DNA of 64,000 nucleotides from Liquidambar formosana (lineage: Eukaryota; Streptophyta; Magnoliopsida; Saxifragales; Altingiaceae), in contig CM077822.1 of the NCBI GenBank assembly GCA_039720395.1, positions 25,435,578 through 25,499,577 on the forward strand, written 5' to 3'. Shown piece after piece: positions 46,116-56,944 of this stretch. A program made the translations under genes and the position numbers. Every line of letters begins with the position of its first letter. Positions within the stretch are counted from its first letter, which is position 1. The notes beneath the pieces are model-generated. The model did no database searches. It saw nothing but the letters and a program-made list of their open reading frames with translations, and had not been told where the DNA came from.

Positions 46116-46797
46116 TTATTACTTCTCATATCTAAGGTACTTTTCTATGTTCAGATGTCTTTACGTTTTCTGATTCGCAAGCTTTTTCTAGTGACAACAT
46201 ATTGTGGGCTGAGAATTGGAGAACAATTTTGGACTTTCTGGAGTTGTTATATAACTATAGCGCCAAGTTAGATTATGGTCTCTGTCACTTTAATTTCAAA
46301 TCCTAAATTCTTAAGATGCATTAGTCTATAACTCTATATTACTTTGTGCTAATATTAGAAAACCACACCCCCTCCAAAAAAAATAAATAAATAAATAAAC
46401 AAATAAATAGACGAAAAGAAAAAATAAATAAATAATTCTGGCACCGTTCCTATGTGTAACTAGTTCCTAACAGTACTTGGTTACAAAGTTCAAAGTGTTT
46501 TGGAAATGAGGGATACTATTATAAATTGGAAATGTGAAGCAAAAAATAGGGTTTCGTATTTCAGAAGTTGGTTGGGAGGACTGCCATATATTTGATAATA
46601 TTTACTACCCATGTAAAATCAAGGAAAAGTTCAAAAACGAGCGCATATCAAGCACAATGTGAACATGGTGTCCTTATTAAAGTGGCGCAACCCATTATGT
46701 GTGCAGAACGAGTACTCCAACCAAATTGTTTCCCCCATTGTCAAGGTAAAATATGATTCACAGAAATTAGAAAGCAGTTATCTTGACCTCAATGCAA
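46116..46797. other. Spacer without recognised genes
   Basis: AT-rich, with an AAATAAATAA stretch near 46380-46430. The next exon of the aldolase-like gene was searched for on the minus strand and not found. Confidence 0.45.
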
Positions 46798-46805
46798 GCA
46801 TTAAG

Positions 46806-47955
46806 TAGGGGTGAAAGAAAGCCGACCAAACCGGACTGAACCGGTTTGTCGGTTTTTTAACTAATAATGGGTGGTTCGGTTTAAAATCTTATGTTTTTTT
46901 TCGGTTCCAGTTCGGTGTCGGTTTAGATCAATTGTGGACCGATTAAATCGAACCTATTTTATATGTTATTTTTTCCCTATACTTATTTTAGTAAACGACA
47001 TCGTTTATAGCCCTACTATTTATATGTATAAGTTAATCCTATATCCTAAAATCCCTAATTCATCTTTTCACTCGATCACCACTTTCCAGTTTCCAGGCTT
47101 TAGTGCCGTCGACCAAAGCCATGCTCTCTTTGTCTCTCACTATCCGGCACACCAAATCAATGGCGAGGAGTAACTTCTTAAGGTTTGCTTTCTCCCAAAC
47201 CTTTGTTCTCTCTTTCTCTCTTTCTCTATCTATATATAGGATGATGATTAGGTAAGCGCATGTTGATATAACTTATATCAACACTCGCATTGAAAGTTGT
47301 ACCTTATGCATTAGTGGGATATAGGGGAAGGGGTACATTGGACCAATGTAAGGGGTACAACCCCTAATGCATGGTGCTGATATAACTAATTATATCAACA
47401 CATGCTAATGAGAACATAACCGTGTATATATATATATAGATATATCTCCTAATCTTTCGTTCTCTTTCAATCATAAGCCACATCCATCGCCGTCGAGCCC
47501 TAATCCTTCGTTCCCTTTCAATCAGAGCCCACATCCATCGTCATCGAGCCCAGACGACCTAACCGGAGTCCCAACTTCAGGTTTTCTCACTCTCTCAGTC
47601 TATCTTTCTCTCTCCCCCTCTCTCTCTTTTTCTCTGGTTCTTTGTTGATATATAGAGATTTGATTTCAAAAGTTCTACATAGATATATATAGATCAAATT
47701 GCATGTTTGACATAATATACGTTGAATATTATATAGATCAAGTTTTTTGTCATAATTGGGTAAGGAAAAAAGAGCCAAATTCAATTTCGGTTGAAACCGA
47801 AAACTGACCAAACTGCACCATATATCAATTGTTCGGTGTAGCATAAGAGGTATTAGTGTTGGTGCGGTTTCGGTTTTGTCATTAGTAAAACCGAATTGAT
47901 TGGTTTGGTGGAAAACCCCTTCAAACCGCCCAAACCGCACCGACTTTCACCCCTA
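46806..47955. mobile_element. hAT-like element with nested hairpin
   Basis: Starts TAGGGGTGAAAGAAAGCCGACC and ends, inverted, TAGGGGTGAAAGTCGGTGCGG, with CCAAACCG/CGGTTT-rich subterminal repeats. Flanks GCATTAAG (46798-46805) and GGATTAAG (47956-47963) match at 7 of 8 bases. About 1.15 kb. A 100-bp segment around CACATCCATCG.CGTCGAGCCC occurs twice (47480 and 47530). It lies just outside the last visible exon of the aldolase pseudogene. Confidence 0.75.
47250..47415. repeat. Inverted-repeat element nested in the hAT-like element
   Basis: GCATGTTGATATAACTTATA at the left pairs with GCATGTGTTGATATAATTAG inverted from the right, with inner pairs CCTTATGCATTAG / CTAATGCATGG and GGTACATTGG / CCAATGTA. 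MITE-like hairpin of about 165 bp. Confidence 0.6.
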
Positions 47956-47983
47956 GGATTAAGTATGAACATATATACTTTAC

Positions 47984-48861
47984 CTTAAGCAAATCTAAGT
48001 CTCAGATTGGGGCTAATAGCAGGGTATTTTCCATGGACATTTCCAATACACACAGCCAAAGCATCTATGCTAGTCTTATCAATGAATTTTTTAGCCTGAA
48101 ATTTATTAAGGGGCAATAGTGATGATGTTGGCAATGTAACAACATAGAAGGAAAGCTGATTTTTAACAATTTGAAAGGAAAGAAACCTGATTAACATCAG
48201 TCAGCCTTGCTTCATAATCTTCAGCAGTTAAGTCTTCTTCTGTTCCTGACAATCTCCCTAGTTCAGCTTCCACCAACATATCTTTTGAGTGAGCCAAGAA
48301 TGATATATACTGTGCGTATGAGATATTGTCCTTGAAGGGAAGATGCATGTGAACCATCTACCATGACTTAATCAAATCCCTAACATAGTTGGATTCAAAA
48401 ACGCAATTTGACTAATAAGTTAGTGCTTTGTAAAGATAAACAAAACATCATGCCAATACTAAATTATATGCTAAGCTGAACCCATGATATACTCCCTCCG
48501 TCCCACTTTATCTGATCACCTATCCATTTTAGGATGTCCCAAAAATTTTGATCACTTCCAAAAATCAAAGCAAATCATCATTTTAATTTCCCAAAATTCT
48601 ATATTTAAAATTACCACTATTTTATCAACCATCACATCAAATGACATTTTATCATAGGAGGGTAGAATTGAAAAGTTAAAAAATATTGGATGACATGACA
48701 ATCCATTACCTGAATATATGTGTTAGGTCAAAGTGATCAAACAAAAAGGAACAGAGGGAGTATGTGTTGTGGTTAAAAACATAAAGCTTACTTACCAACT
48801 CAAGAACTTGCACTAGCTCTTGCTTCGAACTTCCATGATCAAAGTGAACAGTGATGGGAAC
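47984..48861 (-). pseudogene. Class II ketose-bisphosphate aldolase-like pseudogene, three exons
   Basis: Three exons with correct GT/AG borders on the minus strand. Exon 1 (48861-48796) reads VPITVHFDHGSSKQELVQVL, exon 2 (48379-48187) includes FKDNISYAQYI and MLVEAELGRLSGTEEDL, exon 3 (48095-47984) includes IDALAVCIGNVHGKYP. HFDHG, EAELG and IGNVHGKYP are class II fructose-bisphosphate-type aldolase motifs containing zinc-binding histidines. The style matches the aldolase domain of the large plant ketose-bisphosphate aldolase class II family protein. Defects: TAA replaces a serine codon at the fourth codon of exon 2, a 4-bp GCAT repeat shifts exon 2 near 48350, and one extra base shifts the end of exon 3. 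No further exons found either side. Confidence 0.88.
48492..48760. mobile_element. Stowaway MITE
   Basis: 269 bp, starts CTCCCTCCGTCCC and ends GGAACAGAGGGAG, with TA on both sides (48490-48491, 48761-48762). Tc1/mariner-type MITE, lying in the intron between exons 1 and 2 of the aldolase pseudogene. Confidence 0.93.
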
Positions 48862-49351
48862 CTGTCATAAATGCATCTCTCTTTATGTCTCAAAATCACT
48901 TTGCGCAAGTAATCCAAACTGGCTATGAACATGATGTAATTTAAAATAGATGTCAATATAAGGGTTTATTATTATTATTATTATTATTATTTATTATTAT
49001 CAGTTAAGGCTAATGCGAATGTCCAAAACACTCATTCCTATGTAAATATTTTTTTCCCCCAAAATTTAAATTAGTTTTTGAAGTTTGAAGTCATGATTCT
49101 GTGAGAGTCCATATCTTCGGACCCTGGAACGTGTCCCCACTCTTTGGCCCACCAGTCGAAAGCCACCCCTTAGGCCTTCACATGTGATTTCCCCTGTTGG
49201 GTTGGATGAACTTGACGTTAACGGTTATCATCTCTCTCACATTTTATTTATTTTATCTATTTTTTTCGGGGCATTTGGCCCCAAGTCCTAACATATTTGC
49301 ATGGGTCGAAGTCCCAGATTATCTATATCTATATCTACCTATCTATCTATC
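48862..49351. other. Spacer with (TTA)n microsatellite
   Basis: A TTA/ATT microsatellite at about 48968-49000. An (ATCT)n-like run at 49320-49355 leads into the first Helitron-like element. No gene. Confidence 0.6.
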
Positions 49352-49772
49352 TATATCTATACTACCTATAAAATGCTGAATCTTAAAAAACTTTTGAACG
49401 ACCAATATACCCTTATTTAAAATTTTTTTAAAAAAATATATATCTACCATTTCTTTAATTGAAACGAAACATTCTTATCATTTGGTAACAAATGAAAGTT
49501 AGATTTTAACTCAAACTCTTAACAAATTAAAGTTAGATTCTTACTCAAATTCTTTTTCTTAGAGCAACCATCAAGTTGTATGATAATATATATGAATATA
49601 AACTCTTTAAATATTCCATTTTATGAAGAAGAAAAAAATTCTGAATATATATCTAAAGAGTTTTTAATCTTTCGTTGATAATTTTGATTATGAAAAAAAA
49701 AAAATTCTTATGTATTTATTATTTTGTTTAACTTATATTATTTAAAAATATTCATGTGTGTGCTATATCTAG
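49352..49772 (+). mobile_element. Helitron-like element H1
   Basis: Begins in TCTATACTACCTATAAAATG, followed by the shared AACTTTTGA.CGACCA.TATACCCTTATTT block, and ends TATATCTAG before T. The 3' hairpin is eroded (TTCATGTGTGTGC). About 420 bp, non-coding. Confidence 0.55.
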
Positions 49773-49774
49773 TA

Positions 49775-50546
49775 AAATAATAAAGCCTCAAGTTCCATAA
49801 GAGACAACCAGACCAAAATGCCCCTGCCTCTCAATTAAATCAGAGTCCGTTCAAAAATCTGAACACAAATTCCCCTATAATCCGGAGATTTCCTCAATGT
49901 AAAATCAACAAAGATCCTTTTCCAAAAATTATGCAACCTAATTAATCTAAACAAGAAAGGGTCCTCTGCAAGAAGGTTGAGGTTTATTGATTTGGCGCAA
50001 AGGTGTTTTTTGCTGCATAGCTCTCTTTTTTCCAGCCGATAATCATTTGGTAGGAGCAACGGATGCACCATTAGGTAAATAGCTTAGATGATGGACAATT
50101 TGGTGGTTTTTTAGACATTAACCCTTTCTTAGAAATTTCAATTTTTTCGCTTTGGGTCTACAAAGTGTATTCTATGTAACTATTTTTGTGAAGTAAGACA
50201 GTTATTTCGAGTGTGAGTTAAGCTTTTTTTTCTGTGGCTTTGTACATTGTTGTAAATATTAGAATAGTTACACACAAAAAATGTTGAAGAAAATGGTAAC
50301 ACATGACTAGTTCGACATCATACCCTTTTGTGTGTAGCTATGTTTACCTCGTTGATGTTGACACAATTACACCAACAAAAATGTGTGGCGATTGTAGTAC
50401 GAATGATGTTCCTTGTGTCTTGTGATTCAACCAATTTTTTTGCATTGGCTTTGGTTATTGAAGTTTGTCTAACTATTTTCTGTTGGAATACAGTTACTTC
50501 CAATTTCATATATATGAGGATTCCAATGGCTTGGTATGTTAGGATT
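49775..50546. other. Spacer without recognised genes
   Basis: Overlapping frames on both strands (49835-50071, 50318-50573) show no family pattern. Confidence 0.4.
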
Positions 50547-50557
50547 AACATGAAAAC

Positions 50558-50904
50558 TGTAAAGTTTTCATGAAGAACATGGAGTTTCAGTATAGTCACA
50601 TCTTCAGAGAAGACAATGCTACCGCTGATAAGTGCGCTAGTCTGGGGTTGAGTTACTTGGGTTTCCGGTGGTGGTGGTCTCCTCCAGCTGAGCTTATGCC
50701 TTTTATTGGGAGAGATCTTTCTGGTTTGCCTTTTTACAGATTTCGACTTTAGTTGAGGTTTTCTTTGCTGGTTTGGCAATGTGTTGCCAAAACCAGGTTT
50801 TTCTTCTTTTTCTTCTTTCTTTCCTTGTATTCTTTTATCTTCCTTTTCTTTGATATTATTATAATTTTAAAAAAAAAAAATGTTTTCTTAAAAAAAAAAA
50901 AAAA
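50558..50904 (+). mobile_element. 5'-truncated LINE insertion with TSD and poly-A
   Basis: Flanked by AACATGAAAAC at 50547-50557 and 50905-50915, an 11-bp target duplication. The coding part reads FSH-type IFREDNATADKCASLG, then FRWWWSPP and GRDLSGLPFYRFRL before a stop at 50752, the C-terminal RNase H-like end of plant LINE ORF2. A T-rich 3' UTR and two A runs follow. About 60 codons remain, so it was dead on arrival. Confidence 0.85.
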
Positions 50905-50915
50905 AACATGAAAAC

Positions 50916-51537
50916 AATTACACATGACTGATATGTGTAACTGTTACACATAATTCAAATTCAAAACCTCTAGGTGGCTGTTCAAGGTGATAATCATGTG
51001 AATCCCCGCTATTGCCGCTGAAATCGTGGGGGAATTGCCACTGAAATTGTGGGGGATTAACGCATGAAAAATCTTCCCCTAATTAAACTTCAACGACCTA
51101 TGCAAAATGGTTGTTAAGATAAAAGGGTACGGATGGTATTCTTTGGTTTTATAAAACCAGAAAGGTTGCTTAAACGGCAACGTTTTAAGCAACCTTTCTG
51201 TCTATAGTGGACTTGTGGCTAAAGGATAAAAGTGGTGAGACTTAACACTTTACTAAACGTTGGATTTAGACCATCCCCCCCCCCCCCCAATTTTCTTTCC
51301 GTCAGAAATGAAAGATGAATAAAGAAGAGAGAAGTTCACAATTGTGGTCTGATCTAAAGTATCCCCGAGCTTTTCCTCCTCGAGCTCTTCACCTTCTTTT
51401 TTTGTTTCCTCATTTTCTTATTCAATCATCCCTCTCATTTTATTTTATTTTTTTCAATTTGAAGAATGGGTGATGAACAAGAAAATATAATGCTTCCCTA
51501 TCACTCTCTCTCTCTCTCTCGATATATATATATATAT
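50916..51537. other. Spacer with poly-C and CT repeats
   Basis: A 14-bp C run at 51275-51288, a (TC)n run near 51503-51520 and an inverted pair GGTTGCTTAAACG / CGTTTTAAGCAACC at 51160-51200. No gene. Confidence 0.55.
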
Positions 51538-51964
51538 ATACACTACCTATAAAAGATTATATCTCAGAAAAACTTTTGATTGACCATTATACCCTTATTT
51601 TAAATTTTAAATACTTATTTGCCCCCTATTTAATTAAACAATTAAGAATGTTTATTTTCTAGCAAAAAAGAAGAAAGAAAGATAATAAGGTCCACTTGAT
51701 GAATTGTACACAACCTCTATTACTATGCATGTCTCTTAACTAATTTCTTATTCCTACCATGACTCCTAACTATAGAAGGAAGTATAACCTATTGTGTTGA
51801 ACGTCCATTTGTCTGTGAAATGAGATTTATATTTTCAACAAAAATTAACAAATAATTATATTTTCATGTTCTATATATATACATGTTTGAGAATTAATGA
51901 ATTTTTATATATCTTTTTTTACTTAAATATTATTCATGTGTAACGCACATGTGCCCATATTTAG
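51538..51964 (+). mobile_element. Helitron-like element H2
   Basis: Starts CACTACCTATAAAAG with the shared CTTTTGATTGACCATTATACCC block and ends with hairpin CATGTG-TAACG-CACATG (51935-51951), nine bases, then TTAG. 3' hairpin plus CTRR-like end is the Helitron signature; CTAG is mutated to TTAG. About 430 bp, homologous to H4. Confidence 0.68.
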
Positions 51965-52161
51965 TATATATAAATATAAATACATGCATGTCAAAGCATT
52001 GATCTATGAGGCCCATGGTAGAGGAAGGGTTTTGTGTATTTTTTATTTTTTTATTTTTTTATTTTCAAAATTTGAATTAGGATTTGTAGTTTGAAGTCAT
52101 CATATAGACCCATGGAAGAGGAAGGGTATATCATATATGAATGGAGAGATGGGCCCATAAA

Positions 52162-52590
52162 ATTAAGGGTAAATTGCACTTTAGGGTTCAAAGTTTGGGT
52201 CAAGTTTCATTTTAAGGTTTAAAGTTTTAATTTGTTAATTCAATATCCAAATTATTAGTTGAATTGCAATTTGGCCCTACTTTCAAAATTTTCTATATTA
52301 TCTTTACTTTACTCTTTTTATAAATTTAAAAACCTATTTTACCTCTATCAGTATCTAATAAACCTTTATATATACAATTAAGGGTAAATTGCACTTTAGG
52401 GTTCAAAGTTTGGGTCAAGTTTCATTTTAAGGTTTAAAGTTTTAATTTGTTAATTCAATATCCAAATTATTAGTTGAATTGCAATTTGGCCATACTTTCA
52501 AAATTTTCTATATTATCTTTACTTTACTCTTTTTATAAATTTAAAGACCTATTTTACCTCTATCAGTATCAAATAAACCTTTATATATAT
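52162..52590. repeat. Tandem duplication of a MULE MITE half, 215-bp period
   Basis: AGGGTAAATTGCACTTTAGGG begins at 52166 and again at 52381, each followed by about 200 bp matching the left arm of the foldback MITE at 60520. The two units are almost identical, so the tandem step is recent. No right arm is present. Confidence 0.82.
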
Positions 52591-52601
52591 ATATATATAT
52601 A

Positions 52602-54004
52602 CTAGTTGATACACACGTGCGTTGCACGTGAATATTTTTGAATTATAAAATAAATATTTCATCAATGGTATACGAATTTATGCTAAAGTGGACCATATAA
52701 ATTGTCTTTTAAAGAAGAGATTTTTGTGATGGGGAAAAAAAATCAATTCCAAAACTAATAAATTAATTAAATGTGTCATTAATAACTTAAATAAATATAA
52801 AAAAATATATGTAAATTTCAGTTGTATACTTGCCTATCAAAAGGATATTTCTCATGGCTCTGTCGGTGTGTATATATATATATATATATATGTTTATTTT
52901 TGTAAGGAAAAAGCTAAATAGTTTAACCCTTTTTTTTAAACTTGTTTGGCAACTAACCTAGTTATGTACTTATTTCAAAGAGTAATAATTTTTTAAAAAA
53001 ATTATTTCATAAATAAATTGAACAAATAACATCGTGTTTAAATTCAAAAAATAAGAAATAAATTAAAATAAATGTCATCCAAATCATTGAAAATATGATT
53101 CTATGAGTGGGGAAGTTGGGTTTTTTTTATAAATTTTTTTTATAATGTAAAAAATTAAATGAAATTATGATAAGTATACTTATTTTTAAAATTTTCTCAT
53201 TGAAAAATGTACTTACTAAAACATGGGAATCCTCTTGGGTTGTCATTTGTTGAGATAATGCTCTATTGACCAGATAAGGTAAAATTTTTAACATCGTTGC
53301 ATATAAGATTTGGTTTTCTTAATGCCAGTTTTTGATAATCTGGGAACTTCATTCGGTTTTATTATATTATATTTTAATAAAAGGCTCTATGTGAGAAAAC
53401 AAACCAACTCCAAAAATAAATAATTAAATGAAAAGAAAAGTATCCTCATAAAATATTTGTGAATCACGATTTATCAAAAACTTATACCAAAAAAATAAAA
53501 TAAAAAATACTCAAAAGTAATAATATCTAACAGAACTAAAATAGAACCCTACTGCGTTTGCAAGGAATCTTGTAGGTAGGGCATTTAGTAAAAATAGAGG
53601 TAGGAGAATCAAAGTTACAGAAATATATGAAGTACTTGACCCACATGGAAAACAGTATTTTTTATAACAATTAGAACAAACCCTAAAACCCTATATTTCG
53701 AAAAAGAAAAGAAGATGAGGGCTCTATTAAAATAAGTTGAAGCTACTGTTAATGGAGAAAATAGAATTTAGAATCCCATTGTTAATGAATAGATGACATA
53801 TGTTATGAAATAGAGTTAACTTACAATTTTGGGTTTTATTTATTTATACGAATTATAGTTTCCTTGGAATTCCTATTTATGTATATGTTTTATATTTCTA
53901 TATTTCCTATATATGTAGAAGGGTAATTGTGCATTTAAAATTTAAAATAAGGGTATATTAGTCAACTTTTTTCTCACATTCAACTTTTTATAGGTAATAT
54001 ATCT
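52602..54004 (-). mobile_element. Helitron-like element H3
   Basis: Read on the minus strand it starts near ATATTACCTATAAAAAGTTG and ends with the perfect hairpin CACGTGC-AAC-GCACGTG (52614-52630), eight bases, then CTAG (52602-52605). About 1.4 kb, AT-rich, no Rep/helicase ORF, so non-autonomous. Confidence 0.72.
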
Positions 54005-54012
54005 ATATATAT

Positions 54013-54460
54013 ATATGGGTACACGTGCGTTGCACATGAATATTATTTAAATAAAAAAATTTATAAATTCTATATCTATATATATATATATATATTGAAC
54101 ATGAAAATCTAATTATTTGTTACTTTTGTGTTAAATTAATTTATTAGAATAAATGCTCAACACAATAGGTCAAAATTCCTTCAATTGTTGGGAGTTATAG
54201 TAGGAATAAAAAGTTAGATAGAACACATGCATAGTAGTCAAGGCTGTATAGAATTTATGAAGCAAACATAAATTGTGTTATCTTTTTTCCTTCTTTTTTG
54301 CTAGAAAATAAAAAATATTAATTGGTTAAATATAAAACATTCTTAATTGGTTAAATATGGGAGGCAAATAAATATTTAAAATTTAAAATTTAAAATAAAG
54401 ATGTAATGGTCAATCAAAAGTGTTTCTAAAGCATAAACTTTTATAGTTAATATAGATATA
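54013..54460 (-). mobile_element. Helitron-like element H4
   Basis: Minus-strand element starting ATATTAACTATAAAAG and ending with hairpin CATGTGC-AAC-GCACGTG (54022-54038). The CTAG terminus is not evident. Internal sequence matches H2 in reverse, including TACTATGCATG and ACCTATTGTGTTGA. Its 3' end lies directly against the 5' end of H3. Confidence 0.65.
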
Positions 54461-55269
54461 ATAGAATTTAATATGTGATACAAGAGCATATATCTTTGAG
54501 GGAGGTAGCAAAAAAAAAAAAAAAAAAGTAACAAATCTGTCTTTTGCTACCTTATGTGGGCTGTGGCAATTTGCTACTTCAATTTGAGATATGCATTCCA
54601 AAGGGAAATAGCAAATATAATTATTTTATTTTTGTTTTCTATATTTTATATTTTTGATGCTGTTAAATATTATTTAATTTATTTTTTTAATAAGTGAATT
54701 GATCCCTCATAATATAGTTTTTCTTACTTTTTCTAAAAAAAAATTCTCAATTTTACTTTTATATGGTATCATCTTCTATATTTTATTTTGTTCACTTAGA
54801 GATTGAAAAGAGAGTGGAGATCGAGATTTTCATTTTATTTTTTTCCTCATTTCTTTGTTTTTTTTTTTCCTTTTTCTTTTCACCCTCCCTTCCCATCAAC
54901 AACCAAATTCAAGCGAAATAATAATAATAATTATCATATACATATATGACCAATTCCAACAATTTCCACATTACAATCAAAACACATTCAAGAGTTTTCC
55001 TAGTCTACCCAAAATCCTCGAAAACAACCGACCTCAACTACAAACAAATTCAGCATTATATGAATTCTCACCAAATTTCAAGAAATACATAATAAAAGTA
55101 TAAAACACTCACGCAACAGCCCGTTGAGATTCGGTATCATCTCCATGTATCGTCTCCATGATGTGGATATTTAGTTTGTAACTGTGCTGGGAAGTAGGTG
55201 TGCCTCTAACAGGCCATTCTCATTTATTAGAGAATGAGAGGAAAAAGGAGATACGAAATCAACGTGCTT
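54461..55269. other. AT-rich spacer
   Basis: Frame 54855-55103 is low-complexity and unsupported. An A run lies near 54510. No element ends recognised. Confidence 0.45.
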
Positions 55270-55525
55270 TAAGATTATATGTATAGTATTAAATGGAGTA
55301 TTTGATTTAGTGTTTCCTTTGAATTCCTATTTGTGTTTTATATATTAAGGTATGTGTTTTAGAATATATTAAGGTTTGTGTTTTAGAATTATAGTTTCCA
55401 TATTGCTATATTTTCTATATATGCAGAAGGGTGGGTAGTTGTGTATTTAAAAATTAAAATAAGGGTATATTAGTCAATCAAAAGTTTTTCTTACATTCAT
55501 CTTTTTATAGGTAGTATAGATATAG
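55270..55525 (-). mobile_element. Helitron-like 5' end fragment H5
   Basis: The plus strand reads AAGGGTATATTAGTCAATC, then CTTTTTATAGGTAGTATAG, the complement of the Helitron start seen in H3. GTTTCCTTTGAATTCCTATTT also matches H3 (about 53860). No 3' hairpin to the left, so truncated. Confidence 0.5.
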
Positions 55526-55529
55526 ATAT

Positions 55530-55569
<40 letters not shown>

Positions 55570-55602
55570 TTATTTATTTATTTATTTATTTTTGATATAA
55601 TG
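55526..55602. repeat. (TA)n and (TTTA)n microsatellite
   Basis: TA repeats at about 55531-55564 followed by TTTA repeats to 55590, between H5 and duplication copy B. Confidence 0.85.
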
Positions 55603-55969
55603 AGGGTTGAATCCTTAATTCATCCTACTCTTACCATTTTTCCAATCTTCTCACAATTAGATCAATCCTAGTGACCTTTAACCTTTATATTTTAACCATA
55701 TCTCTTATTTTCGTTCTGTTTTTTTTTTCTCTCATAAAGTCACGATCACAAGAAAGTTAAAGTAAAAAGATCGGTTCGTTTGCAAGTCCTATTCCCAAGG
55801 CGGTCAAGTTGCACCCTAGCCCTTTAATTTTCCCTCTATTTAACGCTTAATTCGGGGATTCACATACTACGACACACCGTTCGGCCGTTCCGCGTCTTTG
55901 GTTTCCTCTCTCCGTATATATTTTTATATTGATGATTGATTGATGATTCACGCATTGAACCTTAGGCAG

Positions 55970-56205
55970 ATGAAGTTGTGGTCGTACCGACCCACGCCCA
56001 AGCAGCTGGCCATGACGCCATGACGGTGGTCTGCTTCGTCACCGGCGCCTCCCTATTCGCCGTTGGAGGTCACCTCTCGTTGGCCCCCAAACAAGCTCGG
56101 ACAAATACCAAAGCTCGCAACGACTTCCATCAAACAACGCGTCAAAAAGATGACATTATTAACTCTCTAGGTACACTTAAAACAATATTCCTTCAAAGGG
56201 TTTAA
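55970..56205 (+). pseudogene. Duplicate of the small membrane-protein gene, frameshifted
   Basis: Copy B counterpart of 936-1163. Its ATG at 55970 reads MKLWSYRPTPKQLAMTP and then meets TGA at 56021-56023. The cause is visible: the 8-bp unit CCATGACG occurs once in copy A but twice here (56010-56017 and 56018-56025), shifting the frame after about 16 codons. Downstream sequence still matches the copy A frame, including the membrane span and KARND tail, and the possible donor CTCTAG|GTAC is retained. An internal ATG after the duplication could only make a protein lacking the N-terminus. If the two copies reflect recent duplication, copy A is the one with coding capacity. Confidence 0.75.
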
Positions 56206-56944
56206 TTTATTTGAATTATTTTTTGTCTGGTTGCTGGTGAAATTTGAGGAATTGAAAAGAAAACTGTTATTTGAAATCTTACGGGCTTGTTTGTTGCTTT
56301 ACTCTGAAAACAGTTTCCCTCCTCACAGTCGCGCAAAAAAGCAAGTTTGGGAGTCTGGGTTTGGAAAAATATTTTCTTGAAGTAAACCAATCTTCAGAGA
56401 ACATAAAAGGTTTCTGCTTTTTCTGTTTTCTGCTTATGAAACGTAAAACCGCTGAAAATAATATGCTCTCAAAAGTTCTCAATTTTTTTTTACTGACAAT
56501 GTCCTTTGGGGAACAGATTTCAGAGTACACAGCCAAAGAGGCACTTACATTTTATTTTAATAAATTTATTTTATTTTTTATATGTTAATTTTGTTTTCCA
56601 TGAAATGAAAAACAGGCTCGTAATTTTATAGGCTTAGTGGACTGATGATTTTGGTTTCTCGGGTCCCGCAACAATGAAAATTGTAAGATTCAAAACATCC
56701 AGTTGTTTTCTTTTCATACCATTTTTCTCAGTAACCAAAAGGTGTTTCGGTTTCTGATTTCGGTTACCCGTTCAGAGTATATTCTTGCATTGATTAATTT
56801 TGCACAGCCTGCATGTATTCTATTGTTATAGGATATGAGCAAATAAGACCAAAGGGGATTTGTTTTTTTGAAGCCTGGGAATGTGTAGTACATTATTTTG
56901 ATAAATTTATAAAATAGTTTAAACTAACAAGCATTACAATTTAT

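Noticed and set aside
47249..47420. microRNA precursor hairpin
   Set aside because: Structure fits a MITE nested in a transposon; no transcript or mature-miRNA evidence can be drawn from sequence alone.
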